Assembly: GCF_000469155.1 (NCBI RefSeq)
Contig: NZ_AWXE01000004.1
Location: 620,001 to 684,000 of the forward strand
Length of the DNA: 64,000 nucleotides
Reading direction: 5' to 3'
From: Candidatus Micropelagos thuwalensis
GTDB taxonomy: Bacteria; Pseudomonadota; Alphaproteobacteria; RS24
In this document: positions 39,442-50,290 of the stretch, piece after piece
How the letters are laid out: the number at the start of each line of letters is the position of its first letter
Position numbering within the stretch: the first letter of the stretch is position 1
The notes under the pieces: model-generated
What the model was told of the DNA's origin: nothing
Databases searched by the model: none
Seen by the model: only the letters and a program-made list of their open reading frames with translations
Translations under genes and position numbers: made by a program

Positions 39442-40176
39442 GTGAATACAAAGTCCCATACCAATAAAAATGACCTTATTAGAAGGGTTTTTTACGGACG
39501 TCGGCAAGGGCATAAGCTACATCCTAAGCAGGCGCGTTTGGTTGAGAGTTTTCTTCCCGGCATCAGAATAACCGACTTTGCCGCCGCGCCGATTCTGGCC
39601 TTTACGCACAACAATTTTGAACCAGAAAACTTGGTTATGGAAATTGGCTTTGGTGGCGGTGAGCATTTGGCGGCTCAGGCCGAGGCAAATCCAAATATCG
39701 GGTTTATCGGGTGCGAGCCATTTCTCAACGGCGTTGCCAAGCTCCTTAATCACATCCAGCAACATGACTTACTAAATATTCGTATTCATGATGAGGATGC
39801 GCGTGACCTTATTGAATTAATGCCTGATAGTTGTCTTGCGGCGGTATATTTGCTCTACCCCGACCCGTGGCCGAAAAAAAAGCATCATAAAAGGCGTTTT
39901 GTAAATCCAGAAAATCTGCATCACATTCATCGCCTTTTGCAGCCAGATGGGATGTTTTATTTTGCCAGCGATATTCCGGATTATGTTTCATGGGCTTTGA
40001 TGCATATACGCGATCATGGAGGGTTTGAGTGGCAGGCGCGGGCGTCCGCAGATTGGCAGACCCCTTTTGCAGGTTGGGTTCGGACACGCTATGAGGAAAA
40101 GGCTTTGATTGCAGGGCGGACGCCGACATATTTGCGGTTCCAGCACCGTGAGCATATTCGGCCTGGGTATCTTTAG
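39442..40176 (+). CDS. trmB: tRNA (guanine46-N7)-methyltransferase
   Basis: SAM-dependent m7G46 methyltransferase. The 244-residue protein has MEIGFGGGEHLAAQAEANP (SAM loop), GCEPFLNGVAKLL, and the family motif LYPDPWPKKKHHKRRFV, followed by PDGMFYFASDIPDYVSWAL. The start is GTG at 39442, with no ATG in the first part of the domain. It follows metK by 18 bases and ends the tsaB-to-trmB block. Confidence 0.96.
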   Translation: MNTKSHTNKNDLIRRVFYGRRQGHKLHPKQARLVESFLPGIRITDFAAAPILAFTHNNFEPENLVMEIGFGGGEHLAAQAEANPNIGFIGCEPFLNGVAKLLNHIQQHDLLNIRIHDEDARDLIELMPDSCLAAVYLLYPDPWPKKKHHKRRFVNPENLHHIHRLLQPDGMFYFASDIPDYVSWALMHIRDHGGFEWQARASADWQTPFAGWVRTRYEEKALIAGRTPTYLRFQHREHIRPGYL

Positions 40177-40275
40177 ATTTGATATTTGACGAAATAATAA
40201 GAGATTAAAATTTCTTGCTTTTTCAGTTTCACTTTGTATATTCCTTCGAAACAGGCTGCTTTTTTTGAAGTGGAC

Positions 40276-40299
40276 GGCGGAAACGCCCCCGCTTTTTTT
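40276..40299 (+). terminator. Candidate terminator or attenuator before rimP
   Basis: GGCG-GAAA-CGCC (40276-40287, a GNRA-capped stem) or the alternative pairing GCGG (40277-40280) with CCGC (40289-40292), followed directly by seven Ts (40293-40299). The T-run fits the second pairing as an intrinsic terminator. It lies between trmB and rimP, so it either ends the upstream operon or acts as a leader attenuator for the rimP-nusA operon. Confidence 0.5.
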
Positions 40300-40326
40300 A
40301 TTGGTTTTTTTCAGCAGTAGTATTGG

Positions 40327-40944
40327 ATGATGACAGATACAGCACCCGCACAAAATATGGCGCAAAAAGACAATGCTATCGCGCTGGAAGACGCTTGGGA
40401 AACCGCCGCGCATTTGATGGCGCCCGGCCCTGCCGCACCGCTTTTGTCTCTGGTTGCGCCAGTTGTTCAAGATAGCGGGTTGGAATTATTGCGTATTCGC
40501 ATGACCGGTCAGGATGGTGAACAAGTTCTCCAGATTATGGCCGACAGAGATGAGGGCATGATTACGGTTGAGGATTGCGAGCGTATTAGCCGTGCAATCT
40601 CGGCAGTGTTGGATGTGGAAGACCCGTTAAAGGGGCAATATATTTTGGAGGTTTCGTCACCTGGTATGGCGCGCCCACTTTGCCGCCCGAAAGATTTTAT
40701 CCGGTGGGCAGGGTTTGAAGCCAAGCTGGAATTGTCCCGTGCTTTTGATGGTCGCAAGCGCTTTCGTGGGGTGCTTTCAGGCTTTGAGGATGGCGAGGTT
40801 TTGATGGATGTACCGTTGAATGGGCATGATGAGACCCCAACGCTTGGTTTTAAATTTGAGGATATCGTAGAAGCCCGATTAGTGGCGAATGACGAAATGA
40901 TTGCTGACGCCTTAAAGCGTCAAAAAGGGAAAAATGGAGACTAA
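40327..40944 (+). CDS. rimP: Ribosome maturation factor RimP
   Basis: Needed for 30S subunit maturation. The 205-residue protein has GLELLRIRM, ITVEDCERISRAISAVLDVEDPLKGQYILEVSSPGMARPLCRPKDF (the RimP signature) and a C-terminal SH3-like barrel. An N-terminal extension of about 30 residues is longer than usual. It is first in the rimP-nusA-ylxR-infB operon and its stop lies 1 base before the preferred nusA ATG. Confidence 0.96.
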   Translation: MMTDTAPAQNMAQKDNAIALEDAWETAAHLMAPGPAAPLLSLVAPVVQDSGLELLRIRMTGQDGEQVLQIMADRDEGMITVEDCERISRAISAVLDVEDPLKGQYILEVSSPGMARPLCRPKDFIRWAGFEAKLELSRAFDGRKRFRGVLSGFEDGEVLMDVPLNGHDETPTLGFKFEDIVEARLVANDEMIADALKRQKGKNGD

Positions 40945-40945
40945 A

Positions 40946-42664
40946 ATGGCAACTGGCGTAAGCGCAAATAAACTTGAACTCCTCCGTATCGCTGAGTCTA
41001 TGGCGCGGGAGAAAGGTATTGAACCTGAACTGGTATTTGGCGCTATGGCGGATGCAATTCAAAAAGCTGCCAAGGCAAGATATGGCGCGGAGAATGATAT
41101 TCGCGCAGAAATCGATACCAAAACCGGCGACACAATCCTTAAGCGGTTTATGGAGGTGGTTGAAGATGTTGAAAACGACAACACGCAATTAACCCTGGAC
41201 GAAGCCAGAAAAATTAAGGCGGATGCAGAAATCGGTGAATTTCTAAGTGAGGAATTGCCGCCGGTTGAATTTGGCAGAATTGCAACACAAACGGCAAAAC
41301 AGGTTATTGTCCAGCGTGTACGTGACGCTGAACGTGAGCGCCAATATGAAGAATATAAAGACAGGGTTGGCGAAGTTGCTTCCGGCATCGTGAAGCGCGT
41401 TGAATATGGTAATGTCGTTGTTGATCTTGGGCGCGCGGAAGCCATGCTAAGGCGTGATAATCTCATCCCTCGTGAAGTATTTAATCCCAATGATCGTATT
41501 CGTGCTTACATTCAGGATGTCAAGCGCGAGCAACGTGGCCCGCAAATCATTCTATCCCGGACGGATCCAGCTTTTATGGCAAAGCTTTTTGCCCAAGAAG
41601 TGCCGGAAGTCTATGATGGGGTGATTGAAATTAGAGCCGTCGCCCGTGACCCGGGTAGTCGTGCGAAAATTGCTGTGATTTCAAATGATAATTCCATTGA
41701 CCCTGTTGGGGCTTGTGTGGGTATGCGCGGCAGCCGTGTTCAGGCTGTTGTTAATGAACTTCAAGGCGAGAAAGTCGACATTGTTCCATGGTCCGAAGAC
41801 GCTGCCGCCTTTATTGTAAACGGTCTTGGCCCTGCCGAGGTTGCGAAGGTTGTGCTTGATGAGGACACTCAACGGATTGAGGTTGTGGTGCCGGATGACC
41901 AGCTTTCTTTGGCAATCGGACGCCGTGGGCAGAATGTCCGCTTGGCTTCCCAGCTTTCTGGCTGGGATATCGATATTCTAACTGAAGCGGAAGAGTCTGA
42001 GCGGCGTCAGGCGGAATTTGTCGAACGAACGCAAATCTTCATGGCTTCTCTGGATGTTGATGAAATGATTGCACAGCTTCTGACATCTGAGGGCTTTGCC
42101 ACGATTGAAGAGGTCGCTTATGTACCGCTTGATGAAATAACAGTCATTGAAGGTTTTGATGATGAAACGGCGGAAGAACTGCAGAGACGCGCAACCGAGC
42201 ATCTCGACAGACAAAATCAGGCGCTTGATGAAGAGCGCAAAGCCCTTGGTGTTGCCGATGAATTAATGAATGTAGAAGGTCTTACGCCTGCTATGCTTGT
42301 TGCGCTGGGCAAAAATGATGTCTTCACGCTTGAAGATTTTGCAGGCTGTGTTCCTGATGATTTAACGGGATGGTATGAGTCTGTTGACAGGCAGCGCGTA
42401 CGTCAGCCGGGTATATTTGATGATTTTGATGTGTCTGCAGATGAAGCGCAAACAATGATTATGAACACGCGTGTCATGGTCGGCTGGATTACAGAGGAAG
42501 ACTTATTGGCTTCTGAAGATGAGGCTGGTGACGATGAGGGTGCTGAGGTTGATACCTCTGAGGAAACGCCAGAGGCAACTTCGGAAATAAATCCGGAAGC
42601 ACCTGCTGAAGATGTTGTTTCTAACGAAACATCTGAACCAGCAACAGACACCCCGACAGAATAA
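40946..42664 (+). CDS. nusA: Transcription termination/antitermination protein NusA
   Basis: RNA polymerase-binding elongation and antitermination factor. The 572-residue protein has the N-terminal polymerase-binding domain, an S1 domain (VGEVASGIVKRVEYGNVVVDLGRAEAML), two KH domains (the second around PDDQLSLAIGRRGQNVRLASQLSGW) and helical repeats (SEGFATIEEVAYVPLDEI). It ends in an acidic Glu/Thr/Ala-rich tail. GGAG upstream favours ATG 40946 over ATG 40934. Confidence 0.97.
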   Translation: MATGVSANKLELLRIAESMAREKGIEPELVFGAMADAIQKAAKARYGAENDIRAEIDTKTGDTILKRFMEVVEDVENDNTQLTLDEARKIKADAEIGEFLSEELPPVEFGRIATQTAKQVIVQRVRDAERERQYEEYKDRVGEVASGIVKRVEYGNVVVDLGRAEAMLRRDNLIPREVFNPNDRIRAYIQDVKREQRGPQIILSRTDPAFMAKLFAQEVPEVYDGVIEIRAVARDPGSRAKIAVISNDNSIDPVGACVGMRGSRVQAVVNELQGEKVDIVPWSEDAAAFIVNGLGPAEVAKVVLDEDTQRIEVVVPDDQLSLAIGRRGQNVRLASQLSGWDIDILTEAEESERRQAEFVERTQIFMASLDVDEMIAQLLTSEGFATIEEVAYVPLDEITVIEGFDDETAEELQRRATEHLDRQNQALDEERKALGVADELMNVEGLTPAMLVALGKNDVFTLEDFAGCVPDDLTGWYESVDRQRVRQPGIFDDFDVSADEAQTMIMNTRVMVGWITEEDLLASEDEAGDDEGAEVDTSEETPEATSEINPEAPAEDVVSNETSEPATDTPTE

Positions 42665-42682
42665 TGAGAGTGTGCATCATCC

Positions 42683-43279
42683 ATGACAGAAAATTTGCAA
42701 TGTGCGCTGACCGGAAAGCTGCTACCGCGTGAAGAAACAATCAGGTTCGTCATCGGGCCTGATAATGCGGTTATTGCTGATTTATCCGAGGAGCTACCTG
42801 GCGAAGGTATTCGACTTTTGGGCTATCGAGGCACTCTTGAGGAGTCGCTTCGTGATGGGACATTCATAAGGCTTTTTGTCAAAGACCGGTTAGATGATGA
42901 GCCGGTTATTTCCGCCTCATTTCTAGATAAAATTGAGTCACAACTTATGGATAAAGTGCTTGGGCTTATAGGCTTGGCGCGCCGCGCCGGGGCCGTTCTT
43001 AATGGTTTCGCAAAAGTTGAGAGCAGTTTGAAATCAGGGAAGTGTGAGTTGCTGTTGACGGCATCTGACGGTGCGGAAGATGGGCGAATGAAAATGACAC
43101 GCCTCGCTGAGGCGGTACAATGCCAACAAGTTACGTTTTTGCCTTCCGCCAGATTAAGTATGGCTTTAGGCCAGACAAATGTTATACATGCAGGCATTAT
43201 CGGTTCAGGATGGGCCGAACGCCTGAACGCATCGATTGACAGATTGTCTCTTTATGTTAACGGACACGAGGCAGCATAA
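42683..43279 (+). CDS. YlxR-domain plus L7Ae-like RNA-binding protein
   Basis: A 198-residue protein joining two small RNA-binding modules: an N-terminal YlxR/DUF448 domain (CALTGKLLPREETIRFVIGPDNAVIADLSEELPGEGIRLLG) and a C-terminal L7Ae-type domain (LGLIGLARRAGAVLNGFAKVESSLKSGKCELLLTASD). The fusion sits between nusA and infB as in other alphaproteobacteria. A role in nucleic-acid or ribosome regulation is inferred. Confidence 0.92.
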   Translation: MTENLQCALTGKLLPREETIRFVIGPDNAVIADLSEELPGEGIRLLGYRGTLEESLRDGTFIRLFVKDRLDDEPVISASFLDKIESQLMDKVLGLIGLARRAGAVLNGFAKVESSLKSGKCELLLTASDGAEDGRMKMTRLAEAVQCQQVTFLPSARLSMALGQTNVIHAGIIGSGWAERLNASIDRLSLYVNGHEAA

Positions 43280-43333
43280 GGCCTCAACATATGACAATAG
43301 GTTTATGCTATTAGGTTGGAAGTGATAACGGAT

Positions 43334-45823
43334 ATGAGTGAAAAAGAAGAGAACGAAAAAACTGACGAACAAAAGACCGGCAAGACGCTGAGCTTGAAGC
43401 GGACTGTTGACTCTGGTCAGGTGCGTCAGAATTTTTCTCATGGCCGGACTAAATCTGTTCAGGTTGAGCGCAAACGTAAACGCATGGTTGCCCCAGCTAA
43501 TGCAGCGGCTCCAAGTTCAGTGACGCCAAGCGTAACAGAGCCAGTTGAAACAAAAGCCCCTGAGGTTAAAGAGCAAACTTCTGAAAATAATCTTGGCGGT
43601 CTTTCCCGTCAGGAGCAGGCCGCACGTCAGGCTGCTGTTGCTGATGCCAAGGTAAGGGCGGCTGAAGAAGCTATTCGGGAAAAAGAAGAGGCAGAAAAGA
43701 GGGCCTTAGAAGAAGCTGAACGCTTAAAAGAAGAGGCGAAAAGAAAACTTGAGTCACCGGACATTACAGATGTCCTTGTGGCACCAGTGGAAACCACGGA
43801 AGCGCCAGCTACACCGCGCCGGAAAGAACCAGCACGTACGAGTGAAGATACACCTGCACGCCGCAAAGAAAAAACCGAAGAGCCGCGGCGTCCTGCCGTT
43901 GCTAAACGCGGTGAGCAGCAGCGACGACGTACAGGAAAACTAACCATTAACGATGCGCTTAATGATGAAGAACGGATGCGTTCAATGGCGTCTATTCGCC
44001 GCCGCCGCGAGCGCGAAAAAAGACAGTCAATGTCCATGGAGCCACGCGAAAAAGTGGCGCGTACTATTACATTGCCTGAGTCGATTACTATTCAAGAGCT
44101 GGCTAACCGCATGGCGGAGCGCGCTGTAGATGTTATTAAATTGCTCATGCAGCAAGGTGTTATGGCAAAAATCAATGATACGATTGATGCTGACACAGCC
44201 GAATTAATTGCCGAAGAATTGGGGCATAAGGTCAACCGCGTCACAGATGCAGATGTTGAAGATAGCATTGATACTGAAGAAGACACCGATGACGATAAAA
44301 AGCCGCGCCCGCCGGTTGTGACAGTTATGGGTCACGTTGACCACGGTAAAACGTCCTTGCTGGATGCCTTACGCAAAACCAGCATTGTCACTAGTGAGGC
44401 CGGGGGCATTACCCAACATATCGGGGCCTATCAGGTCACCAAGGATGACGGTGAAAAGGTAACATTTATAGATACACCGGGTCATGCGGCCTTTACGTCC
44501 ATGCGTGCGCGTGGTGCTAAGGTTACGGATATTGTTATTCTTGTTGTTGCTGCTGATGATGGTGTGATGCCACAAACTGTTGAAGCCATCAGCCACGCCA
44601 AGGCCGCGGAAGTGCCGATTGTGGTTGCGGTGAATAAAATTGACAAGCCCGAAGCCGACCCGACCAGGGTGAAGAATGAATTGCTACAGCATGAAATTAT
44701 TTCTGAGGACATGGGCGGTGACGTTCAGTTCGTGGAAGTTTCTGCTTTAGCTGGAACAGGGCTTGATGATTTACTCGAGTCCGTTCTGCTGCAGGCTGAA
44801 TTGCTTGATCTAAAAGCTAATCCATACCGGGCCGCGGAAGGCATTGTAATCGAGTCAAAACTCGAAAAAGGCAGAGGCGCGGTTGCGACTGTTCTCGTGC
44901 AACGTGGCACGCTGTCTGTCGGGGATATTTTTGTTGTCGGTGAAGAATCCGGTCGCGTTCGCGCGCTACTGGATGATCAAGGCGAAAGCATAAAATCTGC
45001 GCTTCCCGCATCTCCGGTTGAAGTGCTGGGTGCTGGTGGTTCACCGTCTGCGGGGGATATGTTCAACGTAGTCGAGACAGAAGCTAAGGCCAGAGAGATT
45101 GCTGAATATCGCGCGCGCATCAGTCGTGAGAAACGAACAGCCTCTGGCAATCGCACAACGCTGGATCAGATGATGCAGCAGCTCAAAGACACTGAGCTTA
45201 AAGAGCTTCCGATTGTTGTGAAAGCTGATGTGCAGGGGTCTGCCGAAGCAATTTCACAAGCGGTAGATAAGCTCGGCACTGATGAAGTATGCGGCCGCGT
45301 GGTACATACGGCAGTTGGCGGTATTACAGAAAGCGATATTACATTGGCGGCGGCCTCCAACGCCTCTATTCTGGGCTTCAATGTTCGCGCAAATTCACAG
45401 GCGCGGAATTTGGCTGACGAGCAAGGCGTTGAAATCCGTTATTACAATGTGATTTATGACCTTGTTGATGATATGAAAGCTGCCATGTCCGGCATGTTGA
45501 GTCCTGATTTACGCGAAACCATGCTTGGCAATGCTGAAATACTTGAGATATTTAATGTTTCTAAATCCGGCAAAGTGGCAGGGTGTAAAGTAACAGACGG
45601 GCTGGTGCGTCGTGGTGCCAGAGTCAGACTTATTCGGGACAGTGTCGTTATTCATGAAGGGGAGCTTAGTTCCCTTCGTCGCTTTAAGGACGAAGTGAAA
45701 GAGGTTAATGCCGGTCAAGAATGCGGTATGGCTTTTGAGAATTACGAAGACCTGAAGCAGGGAGATGTGATTGAGTGTTACGAGGTCGAGGAAATCGCGC
45801 GTACGCTTGACGACGTTAATTAA
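43334..45823 (+). CDS. infB: Translation initiation factor IF-2
   Basis: GTPase that brings initiator tRNA to the 30S subunit. The protein of about 829 residues has the alphaproteobacterial N-terminus ([24 protein letters not shown]), a long charged Glu/Ala/Arg-rich linker (about residues 50-250), the IF2_N domain, the G domain with [24 protein letters not shown] and [10 protein letters not shown], and the C-terminal beta barrels. ATG 43334 is preferred to an in-frame TTG at 43316. Confidence 0.97.
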   Translation: MSEKEENEKTDEQKTGKTLSLKRTVDSGQVRQNFSHGRTKSVQVERKRKRMVAPANAAAPSSVTPSVTEPVETKAPEVKEQTSENNLGGLSRQEQAARQAAVADAKVRAAEEAIREKEEAEKRALEEAERLKEEAKRKLESPDITDVLVAPVETTEAPATPRRKEPARTSEDTPARRKEKTEEPRRPAVAKRGEQQRRRTGKLTINDALNDEERMRSMASIRRRREREKRQSMSMEPREKVARTITLPESITIQELANRMAERAVDVIKLLMQQGVMAKINDTIDADTAELIAEELGHKVNRVTDADVEDSIDTEEDTDDDKKPRPPVVTVMGHVDHGKTSLLDALRKTSIVTSEAGGITQHIGAYQVTKDDGEKVTFIDTPGHAAFTSMRARGAKVTDIVILVVAADDGVMPQTVEAISHAKAAEVPIVVAVNKIDKPEADPTRVKNELLQHEIISEDMGGDVQFVEVSALAGTGLDDLLESVLLQAELLDLKANPYRAAEGIVIESKLEKGRGAVATVLVQRGTLSVGDIFVVGEESGRVRALLDDQGESIKSALPASPVEVLGAGGSPSAGDMFNVVETEAKAREIAEYRARISREKRTASGNRTTLDQMMQQLKDTELKELPIVVKADVQGSAEAISQAVDKLGTDEVCGRVVHTAVGGITESDITLAAASNASILGFNVRANSQARNLADEQGVEIRYYNVIYDLVDDMKAAMSGMLSPDLRETMLGNAEILEIFNVSKSGKVAGCKVTDGLVRRGARVRLIRDSVVIHEGELSSLRRFKDEVKEVNAGQECGMAFENYEDLKQGDVIECYEVEEIARTLDDVN

Positions 45824-45866
45824 TAGTTTCGTCATCTGCCCATAAACTTTAAGCCGGAATATATTC

Positions 45867-46403
45867 ATGGCAAAGCGTTTCAAAAAATCTGCACATTCGG
45901 ACGCGCCTCGCAGTCAAAGACAGTTGCGTGTTGGCGAATTACTGCGTCAGAAGCTTTCAGAAGTCTTCTCAAGAGGGGATGTTAGCGGCACAAATCTTGA
46001 TACCCGACTTGTGACTGTCACGGAAGTGCGCGTTAGCCCTGACTTGAAAAAGGCGACAGCTTTTGTTGTGCCGCTTTTGCAAATGACAGAAACTTTATCA
46101 AAGCGTAAACGCAGTACAGTCGCAAACTCTGCCGCCGATTTAACTGAAGAATTGAATTGTCATGCTGGAGCATTGAGAATTAAGATGGGCGATGGCCTTC
46201 ACCTCAAATATGTTCCAAGCCTTTCGTTTAAATCGGATGATAGCTTCGACAATGCCGCTATGATGGATAATTTGTTGGCGCGTGAGGAAGTCCAGCGTGA
46301 TTTATCAAATTCGCAGCTTAATCAGCAGGAAAGCGCGTCAAATAATTCAGGAATTTCCATTACGCCACCTGAAGCAGAGTCTGAACCAACGAACGAGGCG
46401 TAA
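45867..46403 (+). CDS. rbfA: Ribosome-binding factor A
   Basis: 30S maturation factor. The 178-residue protein has the KH-like RbfA fold: RQLRVGELLRQKLSEVFSRGD, VTVTEVRVSPDLKKATAFVVPL and LKYVPSLSFKSDDSFDNAAMMDNLL. A Ser/Asn/Pro-rich tail of about 40 residues is longer than in E. coli. It lies 43 bases after infB and two bases before truB. Confidence 0.96.
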   Translation: MAKRFKKSAHSDAPRSQRQLRVGELLRQKLSEVFSRGDVSGTNLDTRLVTVTEVRVSPDLKKATAFVVPLLQMTETLSKRKRSTVANSAADLTEELNCHAGALRIKMGDGLHLKYVPSLSFKSDDSFDNAAMMDNLLAREEVQRDLSNSQLNQQESASNNSGISITPPEAESEPTNEA

Positions 46404-46405
46404 GA

Positions 46406-47377
46406 TTGGCCCGGAGACGCAAAGGCTTGCCAATACATGGTTGGGTTAACTTCGATAAACCTGAAGGTATGACGTCAACTGCTGCCGTCGGTAAAATTCG
46501 CCGCTTGTTTAATGCACAAAAAGCCGGACATGCGGGGACGCTGGATCCGCTCGCCCAGGGCATTCTGCCGATTGCGTTGGGGGAAGCCACAAAAACAGTT
46601 CCTTTTATGATGGATGCCACGAAAACATACCATTTCACGGTGCGATGGGGGCTGGCGACCACGACTGATGACCGCGAGGGGGATGTGCTGGAAACATCTG
46701 AGCATCGCCCGACAGATGACGATATTGAAGCTGTTTTAGGGGCGTTTGTCGGAAATATCTCGCAAGTGCCACCGGCTTTTTCGGCGATTAAGATAGATGG
46801 GCGCCGTGCTTATGATATGGCGCGGGCGGGCGAAGCACCTGAAATTTCTGCAAGAAATGTTCTGATTGACCGGCTTACTTTGGTGAATAGACCTGATTGT
46901 GACTCTGCGCATTTCGAGGTGGAGTGCGGGAAAGGTACCTATGTGAGGTCTTTAGCGCGCGATATGGCCGAAAAACTTGGGACTTTAGGGCATGTCAGCT
47001 ATCTGCGTCGGGTGCGTGTTGGGCCATTTAATGAAAAAAACACAATAGGGCTGGATATTCTTGATGATTTAGGCCATATTGCCGCCGAAGTTGATGCTCT
47101 TGATGCGATGAACATGCAATTAAGGCCCCATTTGCTTCCTTTACAGACAGTGCTGGACGACATCCCGGCTCTGCCGGTTAATGAAAAGGAAGCGCGAGAT
47201 ATTCGTATGGGCAGAGCAGTCAACATCACCGCTCATGTGGTGGATGATAAACTGTCCGAAAGTCATGGAGCCGAACAGGTTTTAGTGCTTTCCGACAACC
47301 ATCCAGTTGCATTGGGTAAGCTGGAAGAGGGCAGATTTCAGCCGGTGCGTGTTTTTAACCTGTCCGATATAAATTAA
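46406..47377 (+). CDS. truB: tRNA pseudouridine55 synthase, TTG start
   Basis: Makes pseudouridine 55 in the T-loop of tRNAs. The 323-residue protein has [22 protein letters not shown], the catalytic Asp in [41 protein letters not shown] and [12 protein letters not shown]. The start is TTG at 46406 with GAGG at 46395-46398; the first ATG would remove the conserved N-terminal strand. It follows rbfA by two bases. Confidence 0.96.
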   Translation: MARRRKGLPIHGWVNFDKPEGMTSTAAVGKIRRLFNAQKAGHAGTLDPLAQGILPIALGEATKTVPFMMDATKTYHFTVRWGLATTTDDREGDVLETSEHRPTDDDIEAVLGAFVGNISQVPPAFSAIKIDGRRAYDMARAGEAPEISARNVLIDRLTLVNRPDCDSAHFEVECGKGTYVRSLARDMAEKLGTLGHVSYLRRVRVGPFNEKNTIGLDILDDLGHIAAEVDALDAMNMQLRPHLLPLQTVLDDIPALPVNEKEARDIRMGRAVNITAHVVDDKLSESHGAEQVLVLSDNHPVALGKLEEGRFQPVRVFNLSDIN

Positions 47378-47388
47378 AGGAGTTACCG

Positions 47389-47658
47389 ATGTCGATTAGT
47401 CCTGAACGCAAGCTTGAGCTTGTAAAAGAATATGCCACACAGGATGGTGATACAGGATCACCTGAGGTTCAAGTGGCTATCCTCACGGAGAGGATAAACA
47501 ATCTGACCGAACATTTTAAATCTCACGGTAAAGATAATCATTCACGCCGGGGTCTATTGAAAATGGTCAGCCAACGTCGCCGTCTTCTTGATTATCTTAA
47601 TGCACGCAATTCTGAGCGTTATCAAACTCTCATTAAGCGTCTGGGTCTCCGCCGCTAG
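47389..47658 (+). CDS. rpsO: 30S ribosomal protein S15
   Basis: Primary 16S rRNA-binding protein of the 30S platform. The 89 residues match S15 along the full length: [49 protein letters not shown] and ending [17 protein letters not shown] site precedes the ATG by 6 bases. It is followed by the conserved rpsO-pnp intergenic stem-loop. Confidence 0.99.
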   Translation: MSISPERKLELVKEYATQDGDTGSPEVQVAILTERINNLTEHFKSHGKDNHSRRGLLKMVSQRRRLLDYLNARNSERYQTLIKRLGLRR

Positions 47659-47685
47659 ATTTTTTAACACTTCGGTTGATTAACA

Positions 47686-47707
47686 GCCTGCATCAGGGGA
47701 TGCGGGC
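47686..47707 (+). promoter_or_regulatory. Stem-loop in the rpsO-pnp spacer (possible pnp leader control site)
   Basis: GCCTGCATC (47686-47694) pairs with GATGCGGGC (47699-47707) around a four-base loop; nine pairs with one G-U wobble. There is no T-run, so it is not a terminator. In E. coli a hairpin at this place is cut by RNase III and mediates PNPase autoregulation; the same role is inferred from position only. Confidence 0.5.
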
Positions 47708-47722
47708 ATATGGAAAGAAAAA

Positions 47723-49879
47723 ATGTTTACAATTTCAAGAGAAGAAATCGATTGGGGCGGGCGTCCGCTAATTCTGGAAACCGGTCGCATTGCCCGTCAG
47801 GCTGACGGTGCTGTTCTGGCAACTTATGGGGATACAACTGTATTGGCGACTGTGGTTGCCGACCGTAGCCCCAAAGCGGGAATTGACTTTTTCCCACTGA
47901 CCGTGAATTACCAAGAAAAATCCTATGCTGCCGGTAAAATCCCCGGGGGGTATTTTAAGCGTGAAGGCCGTCCATCAGAAAAAGAAACACTTGTTTCGCG
48001 CCTGATAGACCGTCCTATTCGCCCACTTTTTGTCAAAGGTTTCAAAAACGAAACACAGGTTATTGCCACTGTTCTCAGTCATGATCTGGAAAATGATAGT
48101 GACATTGTCGCTATGGTTGCTGTTTCTGCAGCCCTGACGATTTCAGGTGTCCCATTTCTTGGGCCTATCGGTGCGGCGCGTGTCGGTTTCGCCGATGGTG
48201 AATATATTCTGAACCCAACGCTGGAAGAGATGAAAGAAAGTAATCTTGATCTTGTGGTTGCGGGGACGGGCGATGCGGTCTTGATGGTTGAGTCCCAAGC
48301 CAGTGAACTTTCAGAAGAAGTTATGCTCGGTGCGGTTATGCACGGGCATCGTGAATTTCAGCCGGTGATTAACGCCATTATTAGCCTTGCTGAAAAATGT
48401 GCAAAAGAGCCGCGTGAAGTGCCTGAAAATAACGATGATGAGTTGAAGGAAAAAGTTTCTGGTATTGCCCGTGGCGACCTTGAGGCTGCCTATCAAGAGG
48501 CTGACAAATCTGCGCGTCAGGAAAAAATCGCTGCAGCTAAAGATAAAGTTATGGCTGATTTGCTTCCCGAAGATGCAGATGCCGATACAGCGATTGCACT
48601 TTCAGGCGCGTTTAAAGGTCTGGAAAGTGACATTGTGCGCGGCGGTATTCTGGATACCGAAAAACGTATTGACGGTCGTGGTCTTGCCGATGTGCGCCCG
48701 ATTGTTTCCGAAGTTGGTGTTCTGCCTCGTGCCCATGGATCGGCACTGTTTACCAGAGGTGAAACACAAGCGTTGGTCGTTGCCACGCTCGGCACCGGCG
48801 ATGACGAACAACTTGTTGATGCACTTGAAGGCACATATAAAGAAAACTTCATGTTGCATTATAACTTCCCGCCCTATTCTGTCGGTGAAACAGGCCGAGT
48901 CGGGTTTACGGGTCGTCGTGAAATTGGTCACGGTAAGCTGGCATGGCGCGCCATAAAGCCGATGTTGCCGACTGCCGAAGATTTTCCATACACATTACGT
49001 CTCGTCTCTGAAATTACCGAGTCCAACGGGTCGTCTTCCATGGCGACGGTATGTGGTGCGTCTCTGGCTATGATGGATGCGGGTGTGCCGTTACAAAAGC
49101 CGGTCGCGGGTATCGCCATGGGTCTGATTAAAGAGGGCGACAGATTTGCCGTTCTTTCTGACATTCTTGGTGATGAAGATCATCTTGGCGACATGGACTT
49201 TAAGGTTGCTGGTACGCAGGACGGGATTACGTCTTTGCAGATGGATATTAAAATCACCGGCATCACCGAAGAGATTATGCAAGTTGCTCTGACCCAAGCT
49301 AAAGGTGGTCGGGATCATATTTTGGGTGAAATGGCGAGTGCCTTGGGCGAAGCCCGTACTGAAATGGGTGAATATGCGCCGAAAATCGAAACCATTAAAA
49401 TCGCACAGGATAAAATTCGTGAGGTTATCGGTTCAGGCGGGAAGGTCATTCGTGAGATTGTCGAGACGACAGGCGCGAAGGTGGACATTTCCGATGATGG
49501 CACGATTAAAGTAGCGTCCAGCGATGCTGCTGTCATTCAGGCTGCGATTGACTGGATTAATTCCATAGCCGCCGAGCCTGAAGTGGGTGTGATTTACGAA
49601 GGCACGGTTGTGAAGACCATGGATTTTGGTGCTTTTGTGAATTTCTTCGGTAAGCGCGATGGGCTGGTTCATATTTCCCAGCTGGCAGACAGACGCGTTG
49701 AGAAGACAACCGATATTGTCAAAGAAGGCGACACGGTGAAGGTCAAGCTTATGGGCTTTGATGATCGCGGCAAGGTACGCCTGTCCATGAAGGTCGTTGA
49801 CCAGGAAACAGGTGAAGACCTTGAAGGCAAAGCCAGCAAAGCGGCTGATGATGCAGCTGAGGCCGATAGCGAGGACTAA
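47723..49879 (+). CDS. pnp: Polyribonucleotide nucleotidyltransferase (PNPase)
   Basis: Phosphorolytic 3'-5' exoribonuclease and degradosome component. The 718-residue protein has two RNase PH domains (first around [21 protein letters not shown], second with [17 protein letters not shown] and [20 protein letters not shown]), a helical linker, a KH domain ([14 protein letters not shown]) and an S1 domain ([15 protein letters not shown]). It closes the operon and a strong terminator follows. Confidence 0.98.
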   Translation: MFTISREEIDWGGRPLILETGRIARQADGAVLATYGDTTVLATVVADRSPKAGIDFFPLTVNYQEKSYAAGKIPGGYFKREGRPSEKETLVSRLIDRPIRPLFVKGFKNETQVIATVLSHDLENDSDIVAMVAVSAALTISGVPFLGPIGAARVGFADGEYILNPTLEEMKESNLDLVVAGTGDAVLMVESQASELSEEVMLGAVMHGHREFQPVINAIISLAEKCAKEPREVPENNDDELKEKVSGIARGDLEAAYQEADKSARQEKIAAAKDKVMADLLPEDADADTAIALSGAFKGLESDIVRGGILDTEKRIDGRGLADVRPIVSEVGVLPRAHGSALFTRGETQALVVATLGTGDDEQLVDALEGTYKENFMLHYNFPPYSVGETGRVGFTGRREIGHGKLAWRAIKPMLPTAEDFPYTLRLVSEITESNGSSSMATVCGASLAMMDAGVPLQKPVAGIAMGLIKEGDRFAVLSDILGDEDHLGDMDFKVAGTQDGITSLQMDIKITGITEEIMQVALTQAKGGRDHILGEMASALGEARTEMGEYAPKIETIKIAQDKIREVIGSGGKVIREIVETTGAKVDISDDGTIKVASSDAAVIQAAIDWINSIAAEPEVGVIYEGTVVKTMDFGAFVNFFGKRDGLVHISQLADRRVEKTTDIVKEGDTVKVKLMGFDDRGKVRLSMKVVDQETGEDLEGKASKAADDAAEADSED

Positions 49880-49911
49880 ATCCCTAGCTGTTTTTACAGT
49901 TCCAAATAATC

Positions 49912-49943
49912 AAGGGCGGCGCTCATTTAGCACCGCCCTTTTT
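49912..49943 (+). terminator. Rho-independent terminator after pnp
   Basis: AAGGGCGG (49912-49919) pairs with CCGCCCTT (49933-49940); inside, GCT and AGC extend the stem across a C/A mismatch, and a T-run follows to 49943. It is the clearest intrinsic terminator in the window and ends the rimP-to-pnp operon. Confidence 0.88.
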
Positions 49944-49976
49944 GTTGTGTGGGGTCAGCTGAGATTGTTGCCGCGC

Positions 49977-50159
49977 TTAGTCGGTAGTTTGGTCGTCAAT
50001 GTCAGCGTTGGGGGCGTTTCTTCTGCATGACTCGATGCCGTTTATTGCATTTTGTTTGGTTGTATAGCCTTCACTCACGCAAAGCGTTTCACCATTTGCT
50101 GAATTGAGCTTCCAGTAAAACTGACCGTCTGTTTGTTTACCTAAAACGAATGTGCCCAT
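49977..50159 (-). CDS. DUF1508 (YegP-like) small protein
   Basis: A 60-residue protein of the DUF1508 family: MGTFVLGKQTDGQFYWKLNSANGE followed by SEGYTTKQNAINGIESCRRNAP is the repeat unit of YegP-type proteins (here one repeat instead of two). Function is unknown. ATG at 50159 has AAAGGAAAG upstream; extending to 50195 adds a basic leader with no support. It stands alone between the pnp terminator and fabB on the minus strand. Confidence 0.88.
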   Translation of the reverse strand: MGTFVLGKQTDGQFYWKLNSANGETLCVSEGYTTKQNAINGIESCRRNAPNADIDDQTTD

Positions 50160-50290
50160 TTTTGCTTTCCTTTGTTTTGATTTTGTAGAACGCAACGCAC
50201 AAAATGATATTAAATTTTAACCGTACTCAGGATTACCGAGCCAGCCTATTAAGTCAAGTTGGGTAGAGGTGCTTGCCGTGGATTTAAATG

